A stretch of 64,000 bases of DNA from Flavobacterium fluvii (lineage in GTDB: Bacteria; Bacteroidota; Bacteroidia; Flavobacteriales; Flavobacteriaceae): contig NZ_FQWB01000008.1 of the NCBI RefSeq assembly GCF_900129545.1, positions 118,639-182,638 on the forward strand, read 5' to 3'. The position numbers were made by a program, and so were the translations under genes. Numbering within the stretch: position 1 is the stretch's first letter; each line of letters begins with the position of its first letter. Positions 32,098 through 42,162 of the stretch are shown here, piece after piece. Below the pieces are notes generated by a model. It saw only the letters and a program-made list of their open reading frames with translations, had not been told where the DNA came from and searched no databases.

Positions 32098-34170
32098 ATG
32101 AAATACATTTTCATCTTATTAATTTCAAGTTTTCTGGCGAATGCCCAAGTGAAAACGGATCAATTAAATCTTATGCCTTGGCCACAAAGCATAAACTTGA
32201 CTCAAGGAACTTTTGTCATAGGCAAAGGTTTTAAAGTCAACATTACAGGCAATCCCAATTCTCGTATTTTTAATGGGGCAACCCAGTTTCTTCGAAAATT
32301 GGACGGAAGAACAGGCTTGTTTTTTAATCAAGGATTTATAACAGGTTTGAATGAATTTCCCAATGCCGAATTGCAAATCAATTGCGTCCAAAACGGAAAA
32401 ATAGGATTGCATGAAGACGAAAGTTACCGTCTTGAAATCATTTCCGGTAAAATAATGATAAATGCCACTTCCGATTTGGGGGCGCTGCATGCCTTGGAAA
32501 CTTTGTTGCAGATGTTGCAAAACAACAGTACTTCCTATTATTTTCCAGCAGCCGTTATCGAAGATTTTCCAAGATTTAGTTGGAGAGGTTTGATGATTGA
32601 TGCTGCCCGACATTTTCAGCCCGTGGATGTCATCAAGAGAAATTTGGATGCGATGGCAGCCATGAAAATGAATGTTTTTCATTGGCATTTGGTTGATGAT
32701 CAAGGTTGGAGAATCGAAATGAAGAAACATCCCAAACTGACGGAATTGGCTTCGGATGGGAATTTTTATACCCAGGAAGAAATCAAAAACATCGTAAAAT
32801 ACGCCGATCAAAGAGGGATTCAGGTTGTTCCAGAAATAGATGTTCCGGGTCACGGCTCGGCAATACTTGCCGCTTATCCAGAAATTGGGAGCAAAGTGGT
32901 CATGTTGAACGTGAATTCGGGTGAAAAAGAGCAGCAGTTTACGCAAGTACAATCGTATGCTTTGGAAAGAAATTCCGGGATTTTCACCCCAACATTAGAT
33001 CCTTCCAATCCGAAAACCTATCAATTGTTGAGCGAGATTTTCGATGAGGTTTGTCCGTTGTTTTCAGGCAAGTATTTTCATATTGGTGGCGATGAAAACG
33101 AAGGAAAAGACTGGGATTCCAATCCTAAAATTCAGGAATTCAAAAAGAAAAACAAGTTGGCCAACAATCACGAGTTGCAGACTTATTTTACGATGCAGTT
33201 GATTCCAATGCTTAAAAAACACAACAAGGAATTAATGGGGTGGGAAGAAATAATGACGAAAAACATGTCCAAAGACGCCATAATCCATTCCTGGAAAGGG
33301 ACAAACGAGGGCGTTGCAACAGGTAGTTCACTTGTCAATGCTGTGAAGAATGGCTATAAAACAGTTTTATCCAATGGCTATTATGTAGATTTGATGCAAG
33401 GAGTCGAAAGTCACTATTTGAATGATCCAATGCCAAAAAACACCACGCTTTCTGTCGAAGAGAAAGCACGAATTCTGGGGGGAGAAGCCACGATGTGGAG
33501 CGAATTGGCATCGCCAATGACGATTGATTCCAGAATTTGGCCCAGAACGGCCGCCATTGCCGAAAGATTATGGTCGAATGAAAATGTCACGGATTTAAGC
33601 AGTTTGCGTAAAAGAATGAAAACTGTTTCGTTCCGATTGGAAGAATTGGGAATTACCCACATCAGGAATAAAGCGGTTCTGTTTCGAAACATAAGCAACA
33701 ATCAGAAAAGTGAGGCTTTGGAGGATTTCTCCAATATTTGTGAACCACTAAAAATCTATTCCAGAAATATAGACGGAACCGAATACAAAACGTATTCGCC
33801 TTTGACACTTTTTGCCGATGTCTGTACACCAGATGCCATTGATGCATTGGATTTTGACGCTGCCGTAAATCAGTATTTAAAAAACAAGAGTATTGAAAAT
33901 CAGGTTTTGGTAACTGATTTTTTGAAAAAATGGATCAACGTCAATTCAAACTTGATGGAATTGAGTACCAATGCTCCATTGGTTCAACCGCTTTTGCCAT
34001 TGTCAAAAAGTTTGGCTGATTTGTCGGAACAATTGTTATTAATGATTGACAAAAAACAATCCGTGAATCCAACGGTTCTAAAAGATTTGTTGGAACAATG
34101 CAATTCAAAAAATCACGCCGATGTGGAGTTGGCAGTCTATAAGAGCTTGAAAAAATTGATTCAAGCATAA
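32098..34170 (+). CDS. Glycoside hydrolase family 20 beta-N-acetylhexosaminidase
   Basis: This 690-residue enzyme has a signal peptide (ends near LANAQ), a GH20b N-terminal domain (to about residue 155), and the GH20 barrel with RGLMIDAARHFQP, the HWHLVDDQGWR motif and the catalytic pair Asp332-Glu333 in HIGGDENEG. The Glu is the acid/base; the Asp positions the substrate acetamido group that acts as nucleophile. The protein should release N-acetylglucosamine from the non-reducing end of chito-oligosaccharides or glycans in the periplasm, for uptake by the FucP-type permease. It follows the deaminase by 42 bases and closes the operon. Confidence 0.95.
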   Translation: MKYIFILLISSFLANAQVKTDQLNLMPWPQSINLTQGTFVIGKGFKVNITGNPNSRIFNGATQFLRKLDGRTGLFFNQGFITGLNEFPNAELQINCVQNGKIGLHEDESYRLEIISGKIMINATSDLGALHALETLLQMLQNNSTSYYFPAAVIEDFPRFSWRGLMIDAARHFQPVDVIKRNLDAMAAMKMNVFHWHLVDDQGWRIEMKKHPKLTELASDGNFYTQEEIKNIVKYADQRGIQVVPEIDVPGHGSAILAAYPEIGSKVVMLNVNSGEKEQQFTQVQSYALERNSGIFTPTLDPSNPKTYQLLSEIFDEVCPLFSGKYFHIGGDENEGKDWDSNPKIQEFKKKNKLANNHELQTYFTMQLIPMLKKHNKELMGWEEIMTKNMSKDAIIHSWKGTNEGVATGSSLVNAVKNGYKTVLSNGYYVDLMQGVESHYLNDPMPKNTTLSVEEKARILGGEATMWSELASPMTIDSRIWPRTAAIAERLWSNENVTDLSSLRKRMKTVSFRLEELGITHIRNKAVLFRNISNNQKSEALEDFSNICEPLKIYSRNIDGTEYKTYSPLTLFADVCTPDAIDALDFDAAVNQYLKNKSIENQVLVTDFLKKWINVNSNLMELSTNAPLVQPLLPLSKSLADLSEQLLLMIDKKQSVNPTVLKDLLEQCNSKNHADVELAVYKSLKKLIQA

Positions 34171-34274
34171 AATAAGTTTAGGTTAAAAACAAGTTTGATT
34201 AATAGTTTTGTTTAGAGTGGTGTTATTTCCTTTATTCTTTTAGTTTGTTTAGGTTTAAAAGGAAATAATGAATA

Positions 34275-34302
34275 GAACCCGGCAGTTTTTGCCGGGTTTT
34301 TT
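34275..34302 (+). terminator. Intrinsic terminator after the GH20 operon
   Basis: A strong GC stem (AACCCGGCA / TGCCGGGTT, loop of a few T) is followed by a run of T. It closes the SusC-SusD-NagB-GH20 operon. Confidence 0.85.
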
Positions 34303-34335
34303 AATTTTATGTTTAAGCCGTTAAGGCTAGATTGA

Positions 34336-36021
<1,686 letters not shown>

Positions 36022-36050
36022 AACACAAGAATTACAATTGGATATAAGAT

Positions 36051-36078
36051 TTCCCGCTGCGATGTAGCGGGATTTTTT
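36051..36078 (+). terminator. Intrinsic terminator after the ABC-F gene
   Basis: A stem of CCCGCT and AGCGGG with a 7-base loop is followed by eight T. It sits between the ABC-F gene and pyrR. Confidence 0.8.
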
Positions 36079-36155
36079 TTGAAAATTTTTATGGAAAAAG
36101 CAAATTAAAAATTTCAAAAAATAGTATATCTTTACATCCCAAACAACACTTCATT

Positions 36156-36695
36156 ATGAGTCAAAAAGTATTGCTCACTTCAAAAGAAGTCAATATCATT
36201 CTGCATCGTTTGGCCTGTCAGTTAATCGAAAAACATCTTGATTTTTCGGATACCATTTTAGTCGGTATCCAGCCGCGTGGTACTTTCTTGGCGGAGCGAT
36301 TAAAAGATTTGTTGGAAAAAGAATATGCCATTTCAAAAATTGCCTTGGGGTATTTGGACATCACTTTCTTCAGGGACGATTTCCGCAGAACCAACAAACC
36401 ATTGGAGGCCAACAAAACACAGATAGATTTTATCGTAGAAAACAAGAAAGTCGTTTTTATAGACGATGTTTTATATACCGGTCGAAGCATTCGGTCGGCA
36501 TTGACTGCCATTCAATCCTTTGGAAGACCATCGGAAATTGAATTATTGGTGCTTATTGACCGTCGTTTTAGCCGTCATTTGCCTATTCAACCCGATTATC
36601 GCGGTCGTCAGGTGGATGCCATAAACGACGAAAAAGTGCAAGTGTGTTGGATAGAACAAGACGGGGAAGATGCCGTTTATTTAATTAATAAATAA
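36156..36695 (+). CDS. pyrR: Bifunctional pyr operon regulator / uracil phosphoribosyltransferase
   Basis: This 179-residue PRTase-fold protein has the PRPP-binding loop FIDDVLYTGRSIRSAL and the PyrR-type features GIQPRGTFLAERL and LIDRRFSRHLPIQPDYRG. In many bacteria PyrR both makes UMP from uracil and controls pyr genes by binding mRNA. No obvious attenuator stem was found in the 130 bases before it. It is followed after 7 bases by pyrB, so the pair forms an operon, as in other Bacteroidota. Confidence 0.95.
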   Translation: MSQKVLLTSKEVNIILHRLACQLIEKHLDFSDTILVGIQPRGTFLAERLKDLLEKEYAISKIALGYLDITFFRDDFRRTNKPLEANKTQIDFIVENKKVVFIDDVLYTGRSIRSALTAIQSFGRPSEIELLVLIDRRFSRHLPIQPDYRGRQVDAINDEKVQVCWIEQDGEDAVYLINK

Positions 36696-36702
36696 GAGTA
36701 AA

Positions 36703-37629
36703 ATGAGCGAGTTAAGTGTAAATCATTTATTGGGAATAAAATATATCAACAAGAAAGATATTGACCTTATTTTTGAAACCGCCGATCATTTTAAAGAAGT
36801 TATCAATCGTCCCATAAAAAAAGTGCCTTCACTTAGGGATATTACCATTGCCAACATCTTTTTCGAAAACAGTACCCGAACCAAACTTTCCTTTGAATTA
36901 GCCCAAAAACGTTTGTCGGCCGACGTGATAAGTTTTTCGGCAGCGCAATCATCCGTTAAAAAAGGAGAAACCCTGATTGATACCGTAAACAACATCCTTT
37001 CGATGAAAGTCGATATGGTGGTCATGCGACATTCCAGTCCCGGTGCGGCTCACTTCTTGTCCCAAAACGTGAAGGCAAGTATCGTAAATGCCGGTGATGG
37101 TGCACACGAACACCCAACACAAGCTTTACTGGACAGTTATTCCATTCGTGAAAAATTGGGTGATGTTGCCGGTAAAAAAGTGGTCATCGTGGGAGATATT
37201 TTGCATTCTCGAGTAGCACTTTCGAATATATATGCTTTGCAAATGCAAGGTGCCGAAGTTAAAGTTTGCGGTCCAAAAACACTTATTCCAAGATACATTG
37301 AATCACTTGGAGTGAAAGTGGAACCTGATTTACGCAAAGCATTGGAATGGTGTGACGTAGCCAATATGCTTCGTGTCCAAAACGAACGAATGGACGTGAA
37401 TTTTTTCCCTTCCACACGGGAATATGCCCAACAATACGGACTGGATAAAACCTTGCTGGATTCGTTGAACAAGGAGATAGTAATTATGCACCCGGGGCCA
37501 ATCAATCGTGGAGTGGAAATTACCTCGGATGTAGCCGATTCGAAACAATCGGTGATTTTGAACCAAGTGGAAAACGGAGTTGCGATTCGAATGGCGGTGA
37601 TTTATTTATTGGCTTCAAAAATTCATTAA
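36703..37629 (+). CDS. pyrB: Aspartate carbamoyltransferase catalytic subunit
   Basis: The 308-residue protein carries the family signature FENSTRTKLSFELA and the carbamoyl-phosphate/aspartate site residues in HPTQALLD. It catalyses the second step of pyrimidine synthesis: carbamoyl phosphate plus aspartate to carbamoyl-aspartate. It directly follows pyrR. No pyrI regulatory subunit is nearby. Confidence 0.96.
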   Translation: MSELSVNHLLGIKYINKKDIDLIFETADHFKEVINRPIKKVPSLRDITIANIFFENSTRTKLSFELAQKRLSADVISFSAAQSSVKKGETLIDTVNNILSMKVDMVVMRHSSPGAAHFLSQNVKASIVNAGDGAHEHPTQALLDSYSIREKLGDVAGKKVVIVGDILHSRVALSNIYALQMQGAEVKVCGPKTLIPRYIESLGVKVEPDLRKALEWCDVANMLRVQNERMDVNFFPSTREYAQQYGLDKTLLDSLNKEIVIMHPGPINRGVEITSDVADSKQSVILNQVENGVAIRMAVIYLLASKIH

Positions 37630-37697
37630 ATTTTGCAACAGATACTTTGTCGTAATTAGAATATTCTTTGTAAATTAGCGATAACCTAATTTTAAAC

Positions 37698-38033
37698 ATG
37701 ATGAAAGTAGAGCAAAAAGGACATACTGTTACCATAAAAGATACGCAGGGTGATTTGGTTTCATTTCGTTTGAAATTGACCCACGAGTATAAAACGTTCC
37801 AAAAACACAACATCATTGTTGATATTAGACCGCATAAAGTCCTTTCCATAGCAGAAATTGACAGTTTTTTGCCGCTTTCCAAAACACACAAAAAATCCAA
37901 AAAATCATTTATCATAGTAACTTCGGAGCTTGACTTTAATGCTGTTTCACACAAATTGGCAGTTGTTCGATCCTTGCAAGAAGCCCACGATATTATTGAA
38001 ATGGAGGAAATAGAACGAGATTTGGGTTTTTAA
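37698..38033 (+). CDS. Small conserved protein upstream of RNase Z
   Basis: This 111-residue cytoplasmic protein lies 69 bases after pyrB and 94 bases before the RNase Z gene. I do not recognise a named domain, but proteins of this size and pattern (opening VEQKGHTVTIKDTQGD, ending MEEIERDLGF) are regularly found next to rnz in Flavobacteria and are sometimes loosely labelled ribonuclease Z for that reason. It lacks the HxHxDH motif, so it is not the nuclease itself. The fold could be STAS-like (alternating strands and helices), which is a guess. Confidence 0.8.
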   Translation: MMKVEQKGHTVTIKDTQGDLVSFRLKLTHEYKTFQKHNIIVDIRPHKVLSIAEIDSFLPLSKTHKKSKKSFIIVTSELDFNAVSHKLAVVRSLQEAHDIIEMEEIERDLGF

Positions 38034-38054
38034 AATGGGTTAATTGTTTATTTT

Positions 38055-38125
38055 GTTTATTCGTTTAACTGTTTAATCGAATGTAACCTTAACGATTAAC
38101 CAAATAACCGATTAACCGAATAAAC
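38055..38125. repeat. Imperfect palindromic repeat before the RNase Z start
   Basis: A left arm (38055-38079, GTTTATTCGTTTAACTG...) and a right arm (38093-38125, ending AACCGAATAAAC) are complementary over most of their length. They are built from short ATTAACCGAATAA-like units. The right arm ends two bases before the TTG start of the next gene. It looks like one of the intergenic palindromic elements of this genome. Confidence 0.6.
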
Positions 38126-38126
38126 T

Positions 38127-39032
38127 TTGAATTTAACCATCCTTGGTTGTTATGCAGCCACGCCACGCACTTTTACCAATCCCACTTCACAGGTTTTAGA
38201 AATCAGGAATCGATTGTTTCTAATTGATTGCGGCGAAGGAACGCAGGTACAATTGCGAAAAAACAAAATCAAGTTTTCTAAAATCAACCATGTTTTTATT
38301 TCGCATTTGCATGGAGACCACTTTTTTGGCCTGATTGGATTGATTTCTACTTTTGCCTTGCTCAACAGAACTACCGACTTGCATATTTATGGTCCAAAAG
38401 GAATCAAGGAAATCATTAATCTGCAATTGCGATTGTCTAATTCTTGGACAAAATATGGTTTGTTTTTCCACGAATTGGAATCGAAAGAAAGTGAAGTTGT
38501 TTTTGAAGACGACAAGGTAATCGTGAAAACGATTCCTTTGAATCACAGGGTTTACACCAATGGTTTTTTGTTTCAAGAGAAAATCAGGGAACGAAAATTG
38601 AACTTGGATGCCGTTCAAAGCTACGAAATCGAAAAGTGTTATTACCAAAATATCAAGAACGGAAAAGACATCACGCTGGACGACGGTCGTCTTGTTGAAA
38701 ACCATAAATTGACATTTGACCCCGTTCCGCCAATGAGTTATGCTTTTTGTTCCGACACGGTGTATAATGAAAACATTATTCCCATTATAAAAGAAGTTGA
38801 TGTTTTGTATCACGAATCCACCTTTTTGGAATCAGAGGAAGCTTTGGCAGAAAAGACAATGCATTCCACGGCAAAAGAAGCGGCAAGAATTGCCCTGAAA
38901 GCCAATGTTCAACAATTGGTCCTGGGACATTATTCCACCCGATACGACAGTATTGAACTTTTCAAGGAACAAGCCGAAACCATTTTTCCAAACATCCTTT
39001 TGGCCGAAGACGGCAAATCATTCGAGTTTTGA
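38127..39032 (+). CDS. rnz: Ribonuclease Z (tRNA 3'-processing endonuclease), TTG start
   Basis: The 301-residue metallo-beta-lactamase-fold nuclease cuts the 3' trailer from tRNA precursors. The zinc motif is HLHGDH (His60, His62, Asp64, His65), with further ligands in CSDTVYN and GHYST. The start is a TTG at 38127: the N-terminal family motif NLTILGCYAATPRT begins right there, an in-frame TAA lies two codons upstream, and no in-frame ATG follows until past the active site. A palindromic element abuts the start, which may have replaced the original leader. Confidence 0.95.
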   Translation: MNLTILGCYAATPRTFTNPTSQVLEIRNRLFLIDCGEGTQVQLRKNKIKFSKINHVFISHLHGDHFFGLIGLISTFALLNRTTDLHIYGPKGIKEIINLQLRLSNSWTKYGLFFHELESKESEVVFEDDKVIVKTIPLNHRVYTNGFLFQEKIRERKLNLDAVQSYEIEKCYYQNIKNGKDITLDDGRLVENHKLTFDPVPPMSYAFCSDTVYNENIIPIIKEVDVLYHESTFLESEEALAEKTMHSTAKEAARIALKANVQQLVLGHYSTRYDSIELFKEQAETIFPNILLAEDGKSFEF

Positions 39033-39178
39033 TTTTATTAAATGATTTTTTACATTAAAACTTAAGCACTATTTTCAATGATCTTAATGGTTTAAATAAG
39101 AATCAATGTTTTCAACATTCGCAGTTTATTCTTTTATGATGATAAGTTTGCTTATTTTTGCATTAAAGAAAGATAATA

Positions 39179-39823
39179 ATGAAAGACATAGGGAATTATA
39201 GAAAGGCGTATGAAAAAAGAGAACTTTTGGAAACCAACATTCCAGAAGACCCCATCAATTTATTCAACAAATGGTTTCACGAAGTCGAGGATTTTGGTGG
39301 TGTGGATGAAGTGAATGCCATGACGGTTTCCACCATTGGATTGGATGGTTTTCCGAAATCGAGAGTGGTGCTTTTGAAGCAATTCACGTATGAAGGATTT
39401 ATTTTTTACACCAATTACAATTCCGAAAAGGGTAGGGCCATTGATCATAATCCCAATGTTTGTCTGTCTTTTTTTTGGCATTCGCTCGAACGCCAAGTCA
39501 TCATCAAGGGAATTGCAGAGAAAACCTCGGAGAACATTTCCGACGGTTATTTTGAGTCCAGGCCAACTGGCAGCAAGTTGGGTGCCATTGTTTCGAATCA
39601 AAGCGAGGTTATTCTTTCGAGAGAAGTTCTGGAAGAAGGATTGAAACACTTGGAAAAAGATTTTGAAGGAAAAGAAATCCCAAGACCCCAATTTTGGGGC
39701 GGTTATTTAATTCGTCCGGTAGAAGTTGAATTTTGGCAAGGAAGACCCAATAGACTGCACGACCGAATTCGCTATCATTTACAGGAAGATTATTCCTGGA
39801 AAATAGACCGACTTTCTCCATAA
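39179..39823 (+). CDS. pdxH: Pyridoxamine 5'-phosphate oxidase
   Basis: The 214-residue FMN enzyme oxidises pyridoxine or pyridoxamine 5'-phosphate to pyridoxal 5'-phosphate. It carries the FMN-site motif SRVVLLKQF, the FYTNYNSEKGRAI stretch and the C-terminal signature EFWQGRPNRLHDR with the catalytic Arg. A TATTTTTG -7 box lies at 39153-39160, 19 bases before the ATG. It is a single gene. Confidence 0.96.
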   Translation: MKDIGNYRKAYEKRELLETNIPEDPINLFNKWFHEVEDFGGVDEVNAMTVSTIGLDGFPKSRVVLLKQFTYEGFIFYTNYNSEKGRAIDHNPNVCLSFFWHSLERQVIIKGIAEKTSENISDGYFESRPTGSKLGAIVSNQSEVILSREVLEEGLKHLEKDFEGKEIPRPQFWGGYLIRPVEVEFWQGRPNRLHDRIRYHLQEDYSWKIDRLSP

Positions 39824-39937
39824 AAAGATTTCTGGTTATTTAGTTGACTTATTCAAGGGTTTGATTGTTGTGCGATTTATTTAATTTGTAGGATAATTTA
39901 TATTTAATAATTTAATTTGTGTATTTTATCGATTTTA

Positions 39938-39970
39938 TTTGCTTTTTAATCGATGATAGTTCTATATTTG
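39938..39970 (+). promoter_or_regulatory. Bacteroidota-type promoter of the candidate repeat RNA
   Basis: TTTG at 39938-39941 and TATATTTG at 39963-39970 match the -33 and TAnnTTTG -7 boxes of Bacteroidota with a 21-base spacer. No gene follows closely; the next coding start is 400 bases away, behind a terminator. Confidence 0.6.
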
Positions 39971-40012
39971 ACACAAGGAATTAAAGCAATATTGATTAAA
40001 TTAATAAGTGTT

Positions 40013-40182
40013 TTTAAAGAATTGCCCCCACAATTACTTTCATTATATTTTGATTTAGTTTAAATAATATTGCTTTAAAAGATTTAAAAGAGTTTGCCCC
40101 ACAATCTACTTTAAACTTAACCTGTTAAATTAAAAAAAATTAAGAAATTTAAAGATTTTGCCCCACAATCTACTTTAAAGAC
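40013..40182 (+). repeat. Three tandem repeats with core TTGCCCC(C)ACAAT
   Basis: Cores start at 40022 (TTGCCCCCACAATTACTTT), 40094 (TTGCCCCACAATCTACTTT) and 40158 (TTGCCCCACAATCTACTTT), spaced 72 and 64 bases. Each is preceded by TTTAAAGA or a close variant and followed by ACTTT, so each can fold into an imperfect hairpin with CCCCA in the loop. Repeats 2 and 3 share the core and AT-rich spacers; repeat 1 is more diverged but keeps the pairing (AATTG with CAATT). Confidence 0.8.
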
Positions 40183-40236
40183 TTAATCAACTAATTTAAA
40201 AAAAATATAGAGTTTTTTAAGTTGTTAATTAGTTAG

Positions 40237-40271
40237 GAAAACCATCCCGTAAAACGGGATGGTTTTTTTTT
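40237..40271 (+). terminator. Intrinsic terminator before the nucleoside permease gene
   Basis: A long stem (AAACCATCCCGT / ACGGGATGGTTT, three-base loop) is followed by a T-run. It ends the candidate repeat RNA, about 100 bases before the permease start. Confidence 0.85.
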
Positions 40272-40300
40272 ATTTGGTGGATTTTTTTTTATTTATTTAA

Positions 40301-40330
40301 TTTGAATATCTGAATTTAATGGTAGATTTA
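40301..40330 (+). promoter_or_regulatory. Possible promoter of the nucleoside permease
   Basis: TTTG at 40301-40304 and TAGATTTA at 40323-40330 with an 18-base spacer give a near-consensus Bacteroidota promoter, located after the terminator and about 40 bases before the ATG. Confidence 0.4.
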
Positions 40331-40370
40331 CGCACAGGATAAAATACTGTTAAATTAAACCTACACTATC

Positions 40371-41627
40371 ATGAATATTAAGAATCGTCTAACGCTGATG
40401 AGCTTTCTCCAGTTTTTTGTTTGGGGAGCTTGGCTGATTACCGTTGGAAATTATTGGTTTGGAACCAAGCAATGGAGTGGAGCCGAATTTGGTGCCATAT
40501 TTTCGACCTTGGGACTTTCTTCCATCATAATGCCGGCATTGATAGGAATTATGGCCGATCGATGGGTTAGCGCCCAAAAGTTGTATGGAACTCTTCATAT
40601 TCTGGGAGGTTTGGCGCTGTGTTACATTCCGCAAGTGGATAATCCTGCAACCTTTTACTGGGTGATTTTTGGAGCGATGCTTTGTTACATGCCCACTATT
40701 TCCTTGTCCAATTCGGTGGCTTACACGATTTTGAAGAATAATGATTATGATGTTGTCAAGGTTTTTCCGCCCATCAGGGTTTGGGGAACTGTTGGTTTTA
40801 TTGCCGCAATGTGGCTTACTAATTTATCTGGAAACAAAGCTTCTGGCAACATGTTTTACATATCTGCCGTTTCAGCTTTCATACTGGGAATTTATTCTTT
40901 CACGCTGCCGGAATGTCCACCGCAAAAACTAATAGAAAAAGACGCTTCATTAACCCAAAAATTAGGTTTGAATGCCTTTAAATTATTTGGTACCTACAAA
41001 ATGGCTGTTTTCTTTATTTTCTCGATGTTTTTGGGTGCTGCCCTGCAATTAACCAATATGTATGGTGATGTGTTCCTTTCTGAATTTGGAAAAATTCCAG
41101 AATATGCGGATAGTTTTGTGGTACAAAAATCCACCTTGATTATGTCGATTTCACAATTTTCTGAGACAGCATTTATATTGGCGATTCCCTTTTTCTTGAA
41201 GCGATTTGGCATTAAACAAGTGATGTTGATTTCGATGTTGGCTTGGGTCTTGCGTTTTGGATTCTTTGCTTATGGCGATCCTTCTTTTGGAGGAACGGCT
41301 TTAATTATTATGTCTTGCATTGTTTACGGAATGGCGTTTGATTTCTTCAATATTTCGGGTTCGTTGTTTATCGAAACTTCTACCGATTCCAAGATTCGTT
41401 CCAGTGCGCAAGGATTGTTCATGATGATGTCCAATGGTTTTGGCGCTTTCTTTGGTGGAATCATAAGCGGTCAGGTTATTGATGCGTTTTTTACCCACGA
41501 CGGCGCAAGGGATTGGCACGGTATCTGGTTGAGTTTTGCGGGTTATGCCTTGGTAATCGCGATTGCTTTTGCCGTTTTGTTCAAACACAAACATAATCCA
41601 GAAGAAGTGGCGAAAGTAACACATTAA
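40371..41627 (+). CDS. Nucleoside:H+ symporter, NupG-type MFS permease
   Basis: The 418-residue membrane protein has 12 predicted segments and starts with RLTLMSFLQFFVWGAWLITV, typical of the nucleoside:H+ symporter family (NupG/XapB). It would import nucleosides with protons. It has a terminator on both sides and is a single transcription unit. It is not linked to nucleoside hydrolases or phosphorylases in this window. The candidate RNA just upstream may be unrelated. Confidence 0.9.
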   Translation: MNIKNRLTLMSFLQFFVWGAWLITVGNYWFGTKQWSGAEFGAIFSTLGLSSIIMPALIGIMADRWVSAQKLYGTLHILGGLALCYIPQVDNPATFYWVIFGAMLCYMPTISLSNSVAYTILKNNDYDVVKVFPPIRVWGTVGFIAAMWLTNLSGNKASGNMFYISAVSAFILGIYSFTLPECPPQKLIEKDASLTQKLGLNAFKLFGTYKMAVFFIFSMFLGAALQLTNMYGDVFLSEFGKIPEYADSFVVQKSTLIMSISQFSETAFILAIPFFLKRFGIKQVMLISMLAWVLRFGFFAYGDPSFGGTALIIMSCIVYGMAFDFFNISGSLFIETSTDSKIRSSAQGLFMMMSNGFGAFFGGIISGQVIDAFFTHDGARDWHGIWLSFAGYALVIAIAFAVLFKHKHNPEEVAKVTH

Positions 41628-41644
41628 GAAACTTTCATACAAAG

Positions 41645-41683
41645 CAAAACCTCCTTAAAAGATGATTTAAAGGAGGTTTTTTT
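41645..41683. terminator. Intrinsic terminator after the nucleoside permease
   Basis: Arms AAACCTCC and GGAGGTTT with flanking A/T runs form a stem; it can work for both the permease (plus) and the small membrane protein (minus). Confidence 0.75.
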
Positions 41684-41722
41684 GTGGACAATTGTCTTGT
41701 CCTGAAATTTCGATTCAGATTT

Positions 41723-42061
41723 TCAATTCCACATCGTGCCGTTCAAACCCAAAACAGTACCCATCCAAAGTCCGATGATGTAAATAACAAGGCTCAATAG
41801 ATTGGCCACAACTTTTCTCCAGCCGCCCTTGTAACGTAGATTATCCAAATAGTAGAAAAATACGCCACCCGTTGCACCGGCCAACGGAACCATGATTAGG
41901 GGTTTAACCATCCAGAACTTTCCCCATTCTGGATTGGGTTCTCCGGATCGCAGCAGAAAAACTGCAATCAGGATTAATGCAATTCCTGAGCCTTGCAACA
42001 TTCGTACCTCCAAAGAAGCCGAATGAATTGAATCTGTTCTTAAATTGTTTCGTTCTGTCAT
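41723..42061 (-). CDS. Small membrane protein of unknown function
   Basis: The 112-residue protein has three hydrophobic segments (about 24-40, 53-70, 83-103). Its N-terminal part is soluble and charged. Homologues in Bacteroidota are sometimes labelled potassium transporter KefB; I see no transporter motif here and do not accept that label. It is divergent from the DUF2236 gene, with a palindromic operator-like site between them, so the two may share control. Confidence 0.75.
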   Translation of the reverse strand: MTERNNLRTDSIHSASLEVRMLQGSGIALILIAVFLLRSGEPNPEWGKFWMVKPLIMVPLAGATGGVFFYYLDNLRYKGGWRKVVANLLSLVIYIIGLWMGTVLGLNGTMWN

Positions 42062-42162
42062 GATAATTTAGAGAATTAATTTTTTTTAAACCAACCAAGA
42101 ATTTATTAGTGTCCTCAATTTTAAATTGTCCATTTTTTGATTTTATTTTACAAATGCAATAA

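Larger units (their letters stand above)
39976..40271 (+). ncRNA. Candidate structured non-coding RNA with three hairpin repeats
   Basis: Between pdxH and the nucleoside permease lie about 550 bases without a coding frame. They hold, in order, a good promoter (39938-39970), three tandem copies of a hairpin unit with a CCCCA-rich loop, and an intrinsic terminator (40237-40271). This is the layout of a stand-alone RNA of about 295 bases. It could instead be the leader of the permease mRNA with the terminator as an attenuator, but the permease seems to have its own promoter after the terminator. I know of no RNA family matching it. The evidence is only layout and repeat structure. Confidence 0.45.

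Noticed and set aside
32164..32952. Long antisense frame of 262 codons opposite the GH20 gene
   Set aside because: It lies fully inside a well-supported gene, has no recognisable domain and no ribosome-binding or promoter signal; long antisense frames arise from the codon bias here.
37698..38033. Second RNase Z gene
   Set aside because: No HxHxDH motif and only 111 residues; it is just a neighbour of rnz.
38220..38813. Antisense frame of 197 codons opposite RNase Z
   Set aside because: Shadow of rnz; the plus-strand protein has complete zinc motifs.
40013..40190. CRISPR array
   Set aside because: Only three imperfect repeats with AT-rich similar spacers and no cas genes; hairpin units with a promoter and terminator fit an RNA better.
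41723..42061. KefB-type potassium transporter
   Set aside because: At 112 residues with three segments it cannot be KefB; the label comes from loose database naming.
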